DNA of 38,793 nt from a virus. The notes under the pieces were generated by a model. The model was given only the letters and a program-made list of their open reading frames with translations. It ran no database searches and had not been told where the DNA came from. The position numbers and the translations under genes are program-made. The DNA is taken from the IMG/VR virus record IMGVR_UViG_3300005527_000119, positions 1 through 38,793 of that record. One strand, 5' to 3'. Positions 16,727 to 25,461 of the stretch are shown piece after piece; position 1 is the stretch's first letter; every line of letters starts with the position of its first letter.

Positions 16727-18571
16727 TTATGTTTGCGGTGATTGAGTTTGTGTTTCTGTAGCTCCGGTTGGTTCCGGTGTGGTTTCTGGTGATTGTTCTG
16801 GTGTTTCTGGTGGTGTTTCTTCTGCTCCTCCTGCTGAACCACCGAATTCTGGAACCCCACCGCTTATTGAAGATTCTTCGCTAGACCCTCCTCCTGTAAA
16901 TCCTGAAGCTTCTTGTCCTGCTTGTTCTGCGGCTTTTTGATGTTCTCTCCAATTTGGTCCTAATTGAGCTATTTGATCTAATTCCCATTTTAAAGCAGCA
17001 TCTTTTCTTAACCACTCCATGTTTTCACTTATTTTAGAATCTGTTAAGCCTAAATAATGTCTTTGTGCAAATGTTTTAGCTATAGAATCGCTTTGTGTTA
17101 TATCAGAAAATATTTTATTTTTTAATTCAAATTCTTGATTTTTTCTTATCGTAAACCAGCTTGATGGTGGATTAAACTCTAAAGTAAAATATGATTCATT
17201 TAATTTTAATTCTTTCCAAAGATTTTTTAATTTTAAATGGGTTATAAATGCTTTTTTAAATCCTTCCGCAAATTGTATTTGCAATCTGATTATAAATTTT
17301 GCAAATTTTAATTCTTCTCTTAAAATTTCAGCGCCATCTTTATATCCAGATTCTGGATTTATTCTGGTCAATGGAACTTTTAACGCTTTGTATAATTTGT
17401 TTACAAAGTACATTAAATCTTCTAGTTTTCCTAAATTTGCGCCACCTTGTAATAATTCAACATCAGATCCCGTCTCTCCTGCTCTTTTTGCAAACCAAAA
17501 AGAATCCAACATCGATTGCGGATCATATATGTTTCCTGCTCCTTGGGCTGAACCAGAATCGTATGTTTTCTTCGTCCAATACGATTGCATTAATTGTTTT
17601 AAATATGCTTCAGCTTTAGCTGGAGGCATATTTCCAACATCAATTTTAAATTTTAATCTTTCTGGTGCTCTAACCATTCTATATATAACAATAGCGTCTT
17701 CTAAAAGAGACAATTGTTTATATGCTCTTCTTGCGTTTTCGATGAATGGTGTTCTTATTGTAAAATCTTCATTCCATGAATCGGAATGAATGTATGTTAC
17801 TTGATTTCCTTCAAGTGTTATCAACTGTTGTTGTAAAACATTTGCTGGATTTGGAGTGTTGTTTATATTTTTATTATCTCTATCCTCAAGATTTATCGGT
17901 TTTTGAAAAATAAAATTTTGAATTACTTCATTTTGAACATTATCATAAATTGGATTTATTAATTCTCCCGGAATCAATAAAGATCCTATTACTCCCAAAT
18001 CCTTTTTTTCTTCATGTACTATATTTTCAAAAAATAATTCTCCCTCCGTTAAGAGTTGACGACAATAACCCCATCCTTTTGCGTCTAAATCATATATTTT
18101 AATAAATTTAGCAAATTCTTTTTCTAATTCAGATCTAGTTTCAGAATCTAATTTTCCTATACCTGTAAAAATTATTTTTATAACCTTACCGTTTTCGTCT
18201 TTGGTTAAAAATTCATCACAAATTTCATCTAAACAATCTGAAATTTCAGCATAAGCTGCCATCCTCCTATATTCAGCAAGTCTTCTGGTCTTATCAGAAT
18301 CTATTTTAGCATATATAAATCTATGATATGCTTTATCAGAAGCAAAAGAACCGGCTCCACCATCATCTTGATAAAACGGTCCGGTTATAACAGACTGTTT
18401 CATTATTTTTAGTTGTCTGTTTTTTGAAATTCTTTCGAATAATTCGTATTTTGGATTGTTTACTTCAAGTTCTGTTGATGTTTGAACGTAAGGTAATTTA
18501 TCTAAAATAGAAGATACAAATGATCTTCCGTTATTTAATTGTTTTGTAGGTGTTGGAATTATCGAAGCCAT
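16727..18571 (-). CDS. 20: Portal vertex protein gp20
   Basis: 614 residues (T4 gp20 is 524). The core is clearly gp20: FKIDVGNMPPAKAEAYLKQ (~308-326), YWxxxR-type DSFWFAKRAGETGSDVE and LQGGANLGKLEDLMYF (~371-386), followed by LYKALKVPLTRI. Gp20 forms the dodecameric ring at the packaging vertex through which DNA enters and to which the neck attaches. The extra length comes mainly from the last ~65 residues, a Gly/Ser/Glu/Pro/Thr-rich, probably disordered tail (from about 550 to the end) of the kind also seen in some marine T4-like portals. Upstream of the ATG is AATAAATCGT and no Shine-Dalgarno sequence. Confidence 0.95.
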   Translation of the reverse strand: MASIIPTPTKQLNNGRSFVSSILDKLPYVQTSTELEVNNPKYELFERISKNRQLKIMKQSVITGPFYQDDGGAGSFASDKAYHRFIYAKIDSDKTRRLAEYRRMAAYAEISDCLDEICDEFLTKDENGKVIKIIFTGIGKLDSETRSELEKEFAKFIKIYDLDAKGWGYCRQLLTEGELFFENIVHEEKKDLGVIGSLLIPGELINPIYDNVQNEVIQNFIFQKPINLEDRDNKNINNTPNPANVLQQQLITLEGNQVTYIHSDSWNEDFTIRTPFIENARRAYKQLSLLEDAIVIYRMVRAPERLKFKIDVGNMPPAKAEAYLKQLMQSYWTKKTYDSGSAQGAGNIYDPQSMLDSFWFAKRAGETGSDVELLQGGANLGKLEDLMYFVNKLYKALKVPLTRINPESGYKDGAEILREELKFAKFIIRLQIQFAEGFKKAFITHLKLKNLWKELKLNESYFTLEFNPPSSWFTIRKNQEFELKNKIFSDITQSDSIAKTFAQRHYLGLTDSKISENMEWLRKDAALKWELDQIAQLGPNWREHQKAAEQAGQEASGFTGGGSSEESSISGGVPEFGGSAGGAEETPPETPEQSPETTPEPTGATETQTQSPQT

Positions 18572-18643
18572 ACGATTTATTAATAATTAGTTTTTTTTAT
18601 TGATTATAAACTATTAATTGTTTAAAATCAATTTTTTTATATG

Positions 18644-19129
18644 TTAAACTTGTTTTATCTGAATTCCTAATGAACATGGTTTTTGAAAATTTTCAACGTT
18701 TTCGCATGGGTTTTGTCTAACTATGGTTGTTTCTTTTGTTAGCAAAGAGTATCCAGCTTCGTTTTCTATTATTACATCAACTCGTCCTATGGTCTTAGGT
18801 ATATTCGGAAAATCAAATGCTAAATAATTTTCAGAATATGAAAATTCGTTTAATTTGATACCGTAGAATGGTATATTTTTTGCTGATAAAGTTTTTATTC
18901 CAGAAAAATTATTATAATATGTATGAATATTATTAAAGATTAAATTATTATCACAGCTTAAATAAACATTTGATATATTTAAAAAATTTCCTTTGACTAT
19001 AAATTGTAAATTTTGAATTGATGATAAAGCTGTATTTAAAATATATAATGAAGATCTGTTTATATCATAAATTTTAGGTTTTGCTCTATATGTTATGGTA
19101 TCTTTTCTACAAATCATATTATTCTCCAC
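18644..19129 (-). CDS. Putative virion protein, possible IPT/TIG-like fold
   Basis: 161 residues, beta-rich. The pattern SSLYILNTALSSIQNLQFIV, then VYLSCDNN and later GRVDVIIENEAGYSLLT is what an IPT/TIG immunoglobulin-like domain often looks like, but the match is loose. It overlaps the gp15 gene by 11 bp and lies between genes 15 and 20, so it is likely a late structural gene. A GGAG sequence lies shortly before the start inside gene 15, one of few Shine-Dalgarno-like sites here. Function unknown. Confidence 0.6.
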   Translation of the reverse strand: MENNMICRKDTITYRAKPKIYDINRSSLYILNTALSSIQNLQFIVKGNFLNISNVYLSCDNNLIFNNIHTYYNNFSGIKTLSAKNIPFYGIKLNEFSYSENYLAFDFPNIPKTIGRVDVIIENEAGYSLLTKETTIVRQNPCENVENFQKPCSLGIQIKQV

Positions 19130-19907
19130 ATGTTGATGAGTTTTCAGACTCGGTTTTAATTAATTCATCTAAATCTTCAAATATATTTGAAAAATCATCT
19201 TGATCTAAACAAGAGACATCGTTAAAATCAGCATTTATAGTGTAAATTTTTTTGTAGTAATCATCCATTTTTTTGAAAATCCATCCTTTTATTGTAAAAC
19301 TAGTGTCTGCTACAATTCTATATGATTGATTTGATTGTATCTCAACTGGATATTGTAAATTTAAGTTACCATTCCAAAGTATTTCTGTTCTTATTTCATA
19401 AGGAATCTTAGATTCTGTTAAAGAAGGTAATTTCCACGAAATTACTATATATGGATCACAATATGGAACAAAATTACTTATTATTTGATCCATATCATTT
19501 TGATATTTTGTTAAAATCGACATATTAACAACTATATTAACAGGAACTGGTTGTGGTATTTTTTTAAATAACTGTTCGCTGTTAGCTTTGGGATTGTAAA
19601 GAACATTAAACCCTTCGTTTTTATTAAAAACTCTCTGTTGATCTCTAGAAAGCGATCCTATACTTACTGATATTACTGGAACCGTTAATCCTCCGGGCGC
19701 TGGATTTTTTAATGCGCTAAAAACTCTTTGTTTCGGAGCATAAACGTATAAAACTTTATGTCCGCTTGTTGGTTGAACTTGTGTTTTATTTAATTGAGAC
19801 GTTAGAGTTGGAGAATATGTATATCTTTTAATTATAACATCATTAAAAGCAGATACAAACTGTTCCATTAAAGTTTGTATTTCCCAATTAAATGTATATG
19901 ATTTCAT
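19119..19907 (-). CDS. 15: Tail sheath stabiliser and completion protein gp15
   Basis: 262 residues (T4 gp15: 272). The diagnostic block is PVPVNIVVNMSILTKYQNDM (about residues 117-136) followed by DQIISNFVPYCDPY, matching the T4 pattern of SIFTRYEDDMFQIVEQILPYFQP, and later IPYEIR and SFTIKGWIFKK. Gp15 caps the top of the contractile tail and joins it to the neck. It lies near portal gene 20 rather than next to 13-14, so the T4 order is rearranged. A GATAAATA box is 7 nt before the ATG. Confidence 0.85.
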   Translation of the reverse strand: MKSYTFNWEIQTLMEQFVSAFNDVIIKRYTYSPTLTSQLNKTQVQPTSGHKVLYVYAPKQRVFSALKNPAPGGLTVPVISVSIGSLSRDQQRVFNKNEGFNVLYNPKANSEQLFKKIPQPVPVNIVVNMSILTKYQNDMDQIISNFVPYCDPYIVISWKLPSLTESKIPYEIRTEILWNGNLNLQYPVEIQSNQSYRIVADTSFTIKGWIFKKMDDYYKKIYTINADFNDVSCLDQDDFSNIFEDLDELIKTESENSSTCGE

Positions 19908-19914
19908 TAAGAAC

Positions 19915-19922
19915 TATTTATC
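19915..19922 (-). promoter_or_regulatory. Late-promoter-like box GATAAATA upstream of gene 15
   Basis: Minus-strand GATAAATA ends 7 nt before the gene 15 ATG, within the 38-bp intergenic gap. Confidence 0.5.
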
Positions 19923-19945
19923 ATTTCTTAATGATAATTAATTTA

Positions 19946-20191
19946 TTAAGATGTTACTGTTTTTACTATAGAAAAATCTATATTTTTTCTAACACATGAA
20001 CAAACTTGATATGCAAAATTAGTTATGTCTCTACCGTTGTGACCTTTACCATAACATTTTTTACAACTAATAGATGGTTTTTTAACTAATGGTAATTGTC
20101 CAATATTTAATAATGGAATATCTTTTTCCGGAACTTCATAATATGTTCCGGAAAAAACACTATATATATTTTTTATATTGTTATTTTGCAT
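19946..20191 (-). CDS. Small putative zinc-binding protein
   Basis: 81 residues with C43-x2-C46 (SCKKCYGKGHNGRD) and C64-x-C66 (VCSC). The first half resembles a DnaJ/rubredoxin-type CxxCxGxG zinc knuckle. It overlaps the preceding gene by 11 bp. It is probably a structural or regulatory accessory; the function is not recognised. Confidence 0.6.
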   Translation of the reverse strand: MQNNNIKNIYSVFSGTYYEVPEKDIPLLNIGQLPLVKKPSISCKKCYGKGHNGRDITNFAYQVCSCVRKNIDFSIVKTVTS

Positions 20192-20534
20192 TTATAGTAA
20201 GAATTGTATCCCAAAATTTATTTCCAGATGATTTTTTGGGATAGAAAAGTAAATTGGTTTCTATTTCTGGTGAAAATTTAGATAATGATTTTAATCTATA
20301 ATCAAAATATATTAAATTATCATCATAATGTGGTTCTATATCGTAAGGAATAGGGATTTCTATTTTTTCTTCTTTGCTTTTTACACTATCTAATATAAAA
20401 GTTAAATAGAAATTTTTTTGATGAAAAATAAGAAGTTTTCCTTGTTTATAAATTTTATCTTTAAGTTCTAAAGATATATTTTTTTGCAGTAAAAATTTAC
20501 AACATTCTTCTAATGGTGTACCGTTGATAGACAT
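20181..20534 (-). CDS. Hypothetical phage protein
   Basis: 117 residues, no recognised domain. It is predicted mixed alpha/beta, with an acidic/aromatic centre (PYDIEPHYDDNLIYFDYRLK). Its start overlaps the last base of the upstream gene's stop (ATG at 20534) and its end overlaps the zinc-knuckle gene by 11 bp, so it belongs to a translationally coupled string. Confidence 0.6.
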   Translation of the reverse strand: MSINGTPLEECCKFLLQKNISLELKDKIYKQGKLLIFHQKNFYLTFILDSVKSKEEKIEIPIPYDIEPHYDDNLIYFDYRLKSLSKFSPEIETNLLFYPKKSSGNKFWDTILTINAK

Positions 20535-20998
20535 TATGCTTTAACCTTGTAAAATTGACCTTTCTCGTTTCTTGTTTGATAAAAACGTTGACCAGATGGT
20601 TTGTTTCCATATGCAGAACCATTTGAATTTTTCATAAAACTTTCTTTCTGCAAAGTTGTCATATTTTTTACTTTTTTATCAAAAAATTCCCAAAATCTTT
20701 GTTGGTTTGCGGTAGGAACTGCCATTATAACTTCGCAAGAACTAGCCGGTATATTTCTCCAATCTTGCATTAAAATATCAAATACCGTAACCAACCCTTT
20801 ACTTGCTGCGTCATAAGGATGAGGTTGACTTGGTGGTTTAAAATTAAATATTTCTTTTGATAATACAGAATTTAAAAAATCTCTATCTCTAGTGCAAAAC
20901 ATTCTTCTAACTGGAGGGACTACAAACTTTGTTCTTCTGTTGAATTTTAATTCAACTACATGTTTGTCACATAATAATGTTAATCCCACAACAGTCAT
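20534..20998 (-). CDS. Hypothetical phage protein
   Basis: 154 residues. A central segment (VFDILMQDWRNIPASS, then VIMAVPTANQQRFWEFFDKK) looks like a compact helical domain, and the C-terminus is basic and Gly/Asn/Gln-rich. No family is recognised. It starts 3 nt after the GroES-like gene and is probably co-transcribed with it. Confidence 0.6.
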   Translation of the reverse strand: MTVVGLTLLCDKHVVELKFNRRTKFVVPPVRRMFCTRDRDFLNSVLSKEIFNFKPPSQPHPYDAASKGLVTVFDILMQDWRNIPASSCEVIMAVPTANQQRFWEFFDKKVKNMTTLQKESFMKNSNGSAYGNKPSGQRFYQTRNEKGQFYKVKA

Positions 20999-21001
20999 AT
21001 A

Positions 21002-21379
21002 TTACTTTGGTTCGCAGACACCAAAAATTCTAGCTTCATTCAAGAAAACAATATTTTTCATTCCATTCAATACTGCTACTTGCATTCCTTTATCATTTGG
21101 AAACATGATAACATCTCCTTCTTTAACGGTTTTGCAATGAGGTCCAGCTAAAATAACTTTGGCTAGTCTCCATGCAAATGTTGATACGTTGATAGGAACA
21201 TATAGAGATCCTCTTTTAACTTGGGTTCCATCATCGTTAGTATCTATGTACTGACACATTAAAATGTCATCTAAAACTTTAGTTAAGTTCCATTCTTCTA
21301 ACATTATTGAATTTGATGGAATGTTTTCAATTTGAATTCTTCCGCCAATTACATCTTCTTGTTCTGGTCTTGCTATCAT
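21002..21379 (-). CDS. GroES-like co-chaperonin (gp31-type role)
   Basis: 125 residues. The C-terminal 95 follow the GroES beta-barrel: NLTKVLDDILMCQYID (first strands), a polar loop DDGTQVKRGSLYVP that would be the mobile GroEL-binding loop, then AKVILAGPHCKTVKEGDVIMFPND and a terminal NEARIFGVCEP. The AxVxxxGP...VKEGDxVxF core is typical of GroES. An N-terminal ~28-residue extension is additional. In T4 the co-chaperonin gp31 replaces GroES for folding the major capsid protein, and this gene sits among late virion genes, consistent with that role. Sequence identity to gp31 itself is not evident. Confidence 0.75.
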   Translation of the reverse strand: MIARPEQEDVIGGRIQIENIPSNSIMLEEWNLTKVLDDILMCQYIDTNDDGTQVKRGSLYVPINVSTFAWRLAKVILAGPHCKTVKEGDVIMFPNDKGMQVAVLNGMKNIVFLNEARIFGVCEPK

Positions 21380-21385
21380 ATGTTA

Positions 21386-21757
21386 TTAATTATTTTTTTT
21401 GTTTAAAAAATCAAGCATATCTTCATAACTTTCAATTTCTTTTATTGAGAGTTCGTAATTTGATGCAATTTTTTGATAATCTTGATTTTCTTTATCTTTG
21501 TTTTTGTTATTTTTCTTAATATATTTTATGTTTTTTACTGTTTTAGGTAAAAATGTTCTATAAAATTTCAGTAAATTTATATTTTGATTTTTTAAGATCC
21601 ATCTATTTGTTATTGAATTTATAATAAAACATATAGATGGATCGCTCATTGATAACCATCGATTTATAATATAAAAATTTTTTATACTGTGTTTTTCAAC
21701 ATCTATATTTTTTTTCTTTAGTACAAAATCAATTATGTCGAATATGTTGTTATCCAT
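21386..21757 (-). CDS. 62: Clamp loader small subunit gp62 (probable)
   Basis: I take the ATG at 21757 (123 residues); an ATG at 21805 would extend it inside the upstream gene. The motif YIINRWLSMSDP (residues 29-40), then INSITNRW, FYRTFLPKTVKNIKYIKK and a C-terminal DYQKIASNYELSIKEIESY helix match the short clamp-loader A subunit of marine T4-like phages. That protein works with gp44 to load the gp45 sliding clamp, which in T4 also activates late transcription together with gp55. It overlaps the glycosyltransferase gene by 8 bp. T4 gp62 is longer (187), so the assignment is motif-based. Confidence 0.65.
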   Translation of the reverse strand: MDNNIFDIIDFVLKKKNIDVEKHSIKNFYIINRWLSMSDPSICFIINSITNRWILKNQNINLLKFYRTFLPKTVKNIKYIKKNNKNKDKENQDYQKIASNYELSIKEIESYEDMLDFLNKKNN

Positions 21758-22433
21758 TACAATATAATTTTTTAAAAACTTTTGCTGATTTATTCCAATC
21801 ATCACTCAACATACTATCTCCCATTCCGAAATGAGTGACTTTAATTGGATAAACCCCCATTTTAAGTTTATTTCTATTAGCATTCAAGCAAAATGATATA
21901 TCATAATGATGAAAGTTAAAATTTTCATCGAATTTAGTATTGGTTTCTAATAATTTTTTAACATTTACCGCTAAAAATAACCCGTCTAAAATCAAAGCTC
22001 TAGATTCCGTTGGTCCAAATACAGTTGTCCACACTTTTTTATCTTTACTGTGAGATACTTCACCAACAAAGTCCTCTCTACTATTAGACATTAAGTGCCA
22101 AGCTGTCATATCAGCTTTTAAATTACAACTTTTAGATCCAGCTAAACCTACAATATCATAATTTTCAAAAGCTAGTGTTAATTTTTCAAAGAAAAATAAA
22201 TCCTCTATTAAAACATCGTCATGAACGAAAATTAATTTATTATCTATATTTTGCTGGTTTATAAAAGAATTGTAAACTTTAGGTAATCCTTCTTTATTTT
22301 CATAAACAATATGAGAGTTTTTTAAAAAACTTTCTTTCTCTAAAAAAAGAGCTAATTGACTTTTTTCTAAAAAAGTTTCTTTATTATGCGGAGTTGCACA
22401 TACAAATTTGTAATTATTTCTATCAATTGACAT
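21750..22433 (-). CDS. Glycosyltransferase, GT-A fold (GT2-like)
   Basis: 227 residues. An N-terminal FVCATPHN nucleotide-binding strand, VYNSF, the metal-binding IFVHDDVLIED motif (H71-D72-D73), then GLAGS, and an LDGLFLAVN...FHHYDISFCL acceptor-site segment ending in VTHFGMG are characteristic of small GT2-like transferases found in phages and O-antigen clusters. It is the only glycosyltransferase outside the 32862-37373 cassette, in a unit with gp62 and the co-chaperonin. Donor and acceptor are unknown. Confidence 0.8.
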   Translation of the reverse strand: MSIDRNNYKFVCATPHNKETFLEKSQLALFLEKESFLKNSHIVYENKEGLPKVYNSFINQQNIDNKLIFVHDDVLIEDLFFFEKLTLAFENYDIVGLAGSKSCNLKADMTAWHLMSNSREDFVGEVSHSKDKKVWTTVFGPTESRALILDGLFLAVNVKKLLETNTKFDENFNFHHYDISFCLNANRNKLKMGVYPIKVTHFGMGDSMLSDDWNKSAKVFKKLYCNG

Positions 22434-22440
22434 ATATCAA

Positions 22441-22448
22441 GATAAATA
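22441..22448 (+). promoter_or_regulatory. Late-promoter-like box GATAAATA
   Basis: Plus-strand GATAAATA lies 14 nt before the ATG at 22463, in the 29-bp divergent gap between a minus-strand and a plus-strand gene. Confidence 0.45.
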
Positions 22449-22462
22449 TACTATAGATTTGT

Positions 22463-23056
22463 ATGAAAAGCAATACCTTTAAAACAAGAAACATTTTAAA
22501 TAAAAATTTAAAACATAACGATATTAACGAAGAAAGCGAAATTGCTTATGTATCAAGATTTTTAAATTCTCTTCTTAAAGAACAAGATGAATTACCAAAA
22601 TCTGAAGAACCAGCATCAACAGAGGCCGACCCAATTGATAATTCTCAAAAAGATCCTTCTGAATTTACTCCCGAAGTTAATCAACAAGACTTTAAAAACT
22701 CTTTAGAAAAAGGAACCAATCCAAAAGATTTTGAAATTGAAGGAACTTCTCCTCACGCTACCGCTGAAACTATTGCTTCTATAAGAGAATGGTCATCTAA
22801 ACTAGATGATTTTGCTGAATTTTTAAATAATCCCGCTGAAACAACTAGCGAAGGAAAACCATCTTTACATAAAATTCTTTCAGATGGCGATAGAAGCGGA
22901 AGTTTGTTAAGAGGCATAACAAGAAAAGCATCTGATAGTATAACTCGTATAGCTGGTGAAGTAGAAAAATTAAAAGAAATTCTAAACACCTACATCATTA
23001 CAGCACCGAAGAAAATGAGAGATACTGAAGGTCAAGCTGGTTGGACCCAATTTTAA
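22463..23056 (+). CDS. Hypothetical acidic protein, possibly virion/head-associated
   Basis: 197 residues. A basic start is followed by FLNSLLKEQDELPKSEEPAS and a Pro/Glu/Ser/Asp-rich linker (~45-95), then a helical C-terminal half (SIREWSSKLDDFAEFLNN, and ITRIAGEVEKLKEILNTYI). No family is recognised. The layout resembles scaffold or internal-head proteins and also the 128-residue protein at 25033-25419, but this is only a compositional similarity. It is an isolated plus-strand gene and converges with primase, the stops overlapping by 4 bp. Confidence 0.65.
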   Translation: MKSNTFKTRNILNKNLKHNDINEESEIAYVSRFLNSLLKEQDELPKSEEPASTEADPIDNSQKDPSEFTPEVNQQDFKNSLEKGTNPKDFEIEGTSPHATAETIASIREWSSKLDDFAEFLNNPAETTSEGKPSLHKILSDGDRSGSLLRGITRKASDSITRIAGEVEKLKEILNTYIITAPKKMRDTEGQAGWTQF

Positions 23057-24012
23057 TATAAAGAATTTAAAATAAAGCTAGGGTCTATTTTGTTTGTATC
23101 TTCAAACATAGCTTTTTCATTAAAGTCTTTATAGTTTCCATCCGTCCATCTAAATACAAATTCTCCATTATTTAACAATTCTATCGTTTTTTCTCTTGAA
23201 GAATCATCAATAATAGGATTATCCAAAACCCAAATTCTTTTATGCATTGGAAATTCAGATAATTGGATGCTTTGAGATTTTGTTAAATTTAACCCTGCGG
23301 CAGCTACTCCATTTTTAACAAACATTGCATCTATCGGCCCCTCAAATATAAAAATATAAGGAAAATTAATATCTATTTTATCGATGTTAAAAATAGTTTT
23401 TTCATATCCACTCTTACCTAAATATTTTGGTATCGTATCGTCCAATGCTCTAGTCTGGTAAAACGCAATTTTTTTATTTCTATCATAGAATGGTATGCAT
23501 AAACGATTTTTATGTATAAAATCAGATAATGAAATAAAAAGATTATTCGGTTTGTTAACAGCATCGAATAATTTTCTTTCTTTTATATATTTCAAAGCTT
23601 TTAAAACGTAAGCATTAGATTTATAAAAAAGAACTTGAGATGGATCGAATAGATTTATAGAATCAAACGGAAGATCTGGTAATTCTTTTTTACTAGTATT
23701 AGATAATGCAGATAATCTTTTATCTATGTTTATAAAATTATCATTACATAAAATTTCAGAATCAATTTCTTCTTTAGTCAATCCGGAAACTTGAACTATC
23801 CAATTAAAAGCAGACCATGTTTTAGAACAATTAAAACAATGAAAAGTATTAGACTCTGGATAAAAGAAAAGCCTTTTCTTACGCCCTAAACTTTTACCTT
23901 CTCTGCAAATAGGACATCCGGCATTATACGTATCGTCATGTTTTCTATGTGTAGGTTCAATAGAATATGAAAAAAACTTGTTTAAAACATAACTAGTTGG
24001 TATCTTGGCCAT
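23053..24012 (-). CDS. 61: DNA primase gp61 (DnaG-type)
   Basis: 319 residues (T4 gp61: 342). The N-terminal zinc ribbon has C33-x2-C36 and C59-x2-C62 (CPICREGKS, HCFNCSKTW). The TOPRIM core follows, with FIFEGPIDAMFVKNGVAAAG (E224, D228) and a second acidic site at VLDNPIIDD (D264). It makes RNA primers for lagging-strand synthesis together with the gp41 helicase, which is not in this window. It is first in a minus-strand unit with the P-loop kinase at 24045. Confidence 0.88.
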   Translation of the reverse strand: MAKIPTSYVLNKFFSYSIEPTHRKHDDTYNAGCPICREGKSLGRKKRLFFYPESNTFHCFNCSKTWSAFNWIVQVSGLTKEEIDSEILCNDNFINIDKRLSALSNTSKKELPDLPFDSINLFDPSQVLFYKSNAYVLKALKYIKERKLFDAVNKPNNLFISLSDFIHKNRLCIPFYDRNKKIAFYQTRALDDTIPKYLGKSGYEKTIFNIDKIDINFPYIFIFEGPIDAMFVKNGVAAAGLNLTKSQSIQLSEFPMHKRIWVLDNPIIDDSSREKTIELLNNGEFVFRWTDGNYKDFNEKAMFEDTNKIDPSFILNSLY

Positions 24013-24044
24013 GGCTTAAAAGATAAACGTTATGTATCAAAATA

Positions 24045-24716
24045 TCAAGTATATTTTTTTGGTACGTATAACCCTTGATCGGGAACAGAAATATCAGAAA
24101 TTAAACTTTTATCTTCACCAAACGGTAAACCATCAGCTTGAATATAAAATTCAGTCATTTTTATTCTTTCCTCTGGATTTCCAAAAATTTCTATTAAAGC
24201 TGGGGAGTCATCTTTTGGAAAAACTCTTCCATCTCCTCTATTATAAGAGTCTTGAAAGGCTTTAAAAATAGTATCTATTTCCTCTCTATATACAGGATCG
24301 ATACTTCTTAACCCATCGTCTTTGATTTCAATATTAGAAAATTTAGTTAGTGGGAGAAAAAATAATACATCATACAACTTAAGAGTTTCTCTGACGATTA
24401 TTCTCGTTTGATCGAGAAATTTATCAGATACTTTATCATATAGATGTAACCATGACGAATATGCTAAATTATCTAATACGGATCGGTCTAAAATAACAAA
24501 TTCTTTTTTTGATTCTTCTATAGCTTGATCTACTAAAGCATCAAGAATTATTTTTTGTGATTCTTCCGTTCCGTTTTCGTTACAGGGAAGGTTTTTTTCT
24601 TTTATAATATCCCTATAAGTTTTTTGGGGAGTTTCGTACATGGTCCATTTCTTTAAAAAATCGGAAATGTACGTTGTTTTACCTGTGTTTTGAGAACCTA
24701 CTACAGCTATTTTCAT
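24045..24716 (-). CDS. P-loop ATPase/kinase, NadR/AAA_28-like
   Basis: 223 residues. The Walker A is GSQNTGKTT (residues 7-15) and a kinase-like DRSVLDNLAY block lies at 77-86, after strand FVILD. This arrangement is that of the NadR-kinase/thymidylate-kinase-like AAA_28 family, which is frequent in T4-like and jumbo phages and presumed to phosphorylate a nucleotide, nucleoside or NAD precursor. The substrate cannot be told from sequence. The start overlaps the upstream 91-residue gene by an ATGA. Confidence 0.75.
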   Translation of the reverse strand: MKIAVVGSQNTGKTTYISDFLKKWTMYETPQKTYRDIIKEKNLPCNENGTEESQKIILDALVDQAIEESKKEFVILDRSVLDNLAYSSWLHLYDKVSDKFLDQTRIIVRETLKLYDVLFFLPLTKFSNIEIKDDGLRSIDPVYREEIDTIFKAFQDSYNRGDGRVFPKDDSPALIEIFGNPEERIKMTEFYIQADGLPFGEDKSLISDISVPDQGLYVPKKYT

Positions 24717-24988
24717 AAATCTTCTATGTTTTGCGTTGAAATATCAGGGAATAACTCGATAGCTTCGTCTGTATGCTCGTCTTCATTTATGCAAGTTATA
24801 ACTTCTAAGTTTTCAACCAAAACGTCTGTGTGTTGCGATCTTATTTTCTTTGCAAGTTCAAAGAATGATTTAGAATAATCTAAATCAAAATTTCCAATTA
24901 TATCTACTGATGATGAATATAGTAAAGTTTCTAAAACCATTCTTAATTCATCTTTACTAAGATTTAAAGTATAATTTTTATTAATCAT
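24713..24988 (-). CDS. Hypothetical protein
   Basis: 91 residues, acidic, mainly helical (LSKDELRMVLETLLYSSSVD), no recognised domain. It overlaps the kinase by 4 bp. Upstream, AAGTATAATAATTTTATT precedes the ATG; the TAAGTATA string also occurs before 932 and in a close variant before 8660. Confidence 0.55.
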   Translation of the reverse strand: MINKNYTLNLSKDELRMVLETLLYSSSVDIIGNFDLDYSKSFFELAKKIRSQHTDVLVENLEVITCINEDEHTDEAIELFPDISTQNIEDL

Positions 24989-25032
24989 AATAAAATTATT
25001 ATACTTATTTTTTATTAAAAATCAATTTTTTT

Positions 25033-25419
25033 TTATTCGAAATCGCTATTTGGTACGTTTTTAGGGTTTGTATCTATTGTTTCTACTGGATTAAAAACTC
25101 CGTTTAACGTATCAATTATTTTTTTAATGTTTTCATCTGACTCGTCATCGGAAAGCATTTTTATTCTTTCTACGTCAGTACTGTTTAATTCTTTATTTTG
25201 ACCGTAAAAATTCTTTAATGATTTTAAAACTGATACTATTTGTTGATTTGATGCGACTGGTAATTCAGATTTTTCATCTGATAACGGAGTGGGTTGTTGT
25301 GCGTCAGGTGGCATATCTTGAGCTTGATCAGCACCCGCAACTGGAGCATCCTGAAGACCGTTTTGTTCGTTTATGGTTTTTCTTATTTTTTCACAAATAG
25401 ATATAAATTTGCTATTCAT
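25033..25419 (-). CDS. Hypothetical protein with Pro/Gln/Asp linker
   Basis: I choose the ATG at 25419 (128 residues, MNSKFISICEKIRK). Longer readings from 25638 run antisense through the lipoprotein gene, and a GGTAAATA box lies 5 nt upstream of 25419. An N-terminal helix is followed by a disordered ADQAQDMPPDAQQPTPLSDE linker (~29-48) and a helical C-terminal part (QQIVSVLKSLKNFYGQNKEL). The acidic ending and composition recall scaffolding or internal-head proteins, but no family is recognised. Confidence 0.6.
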   Translation of the reverse strand: MNSKFISICEKIRKTINEQNGLQDAPVAGADQAQDMPPDAQQPTPLSDEKSELPVASNQQIVSVLKSLKNFYGQNKELNSTDVERIKMLSDDESDENIKKIIDTLNGVFNPVETIDTNPKNVPNSDFE

Positions 25420-25424
25420 AAACA

Positions 25425-25432
25425 TATTTACC
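25425..25432 (-). promoter_or_regulatory. Late-promoter-like box GGTAAATA
   Basis: Minus-strand GGTAAATA is 5 nt before the ATG at 25419, the same box and spacing as at 13897-13904. It faces the TATAAATA at 25462-25469 on the other strand, forming a divergent promoter region. Confidence 0.45.
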
Positions 25433-25461
25433 AAAAAAATATTAATTTTAAATGTATAAAT

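Noticed and set aside
21758-21805. Longer start for gp62 at 21805
   Set aside because: It extends 56 bases into the glycosyltransferase gene; the MDNN start at 21757 fits the family's N-terminus and the overlap style.
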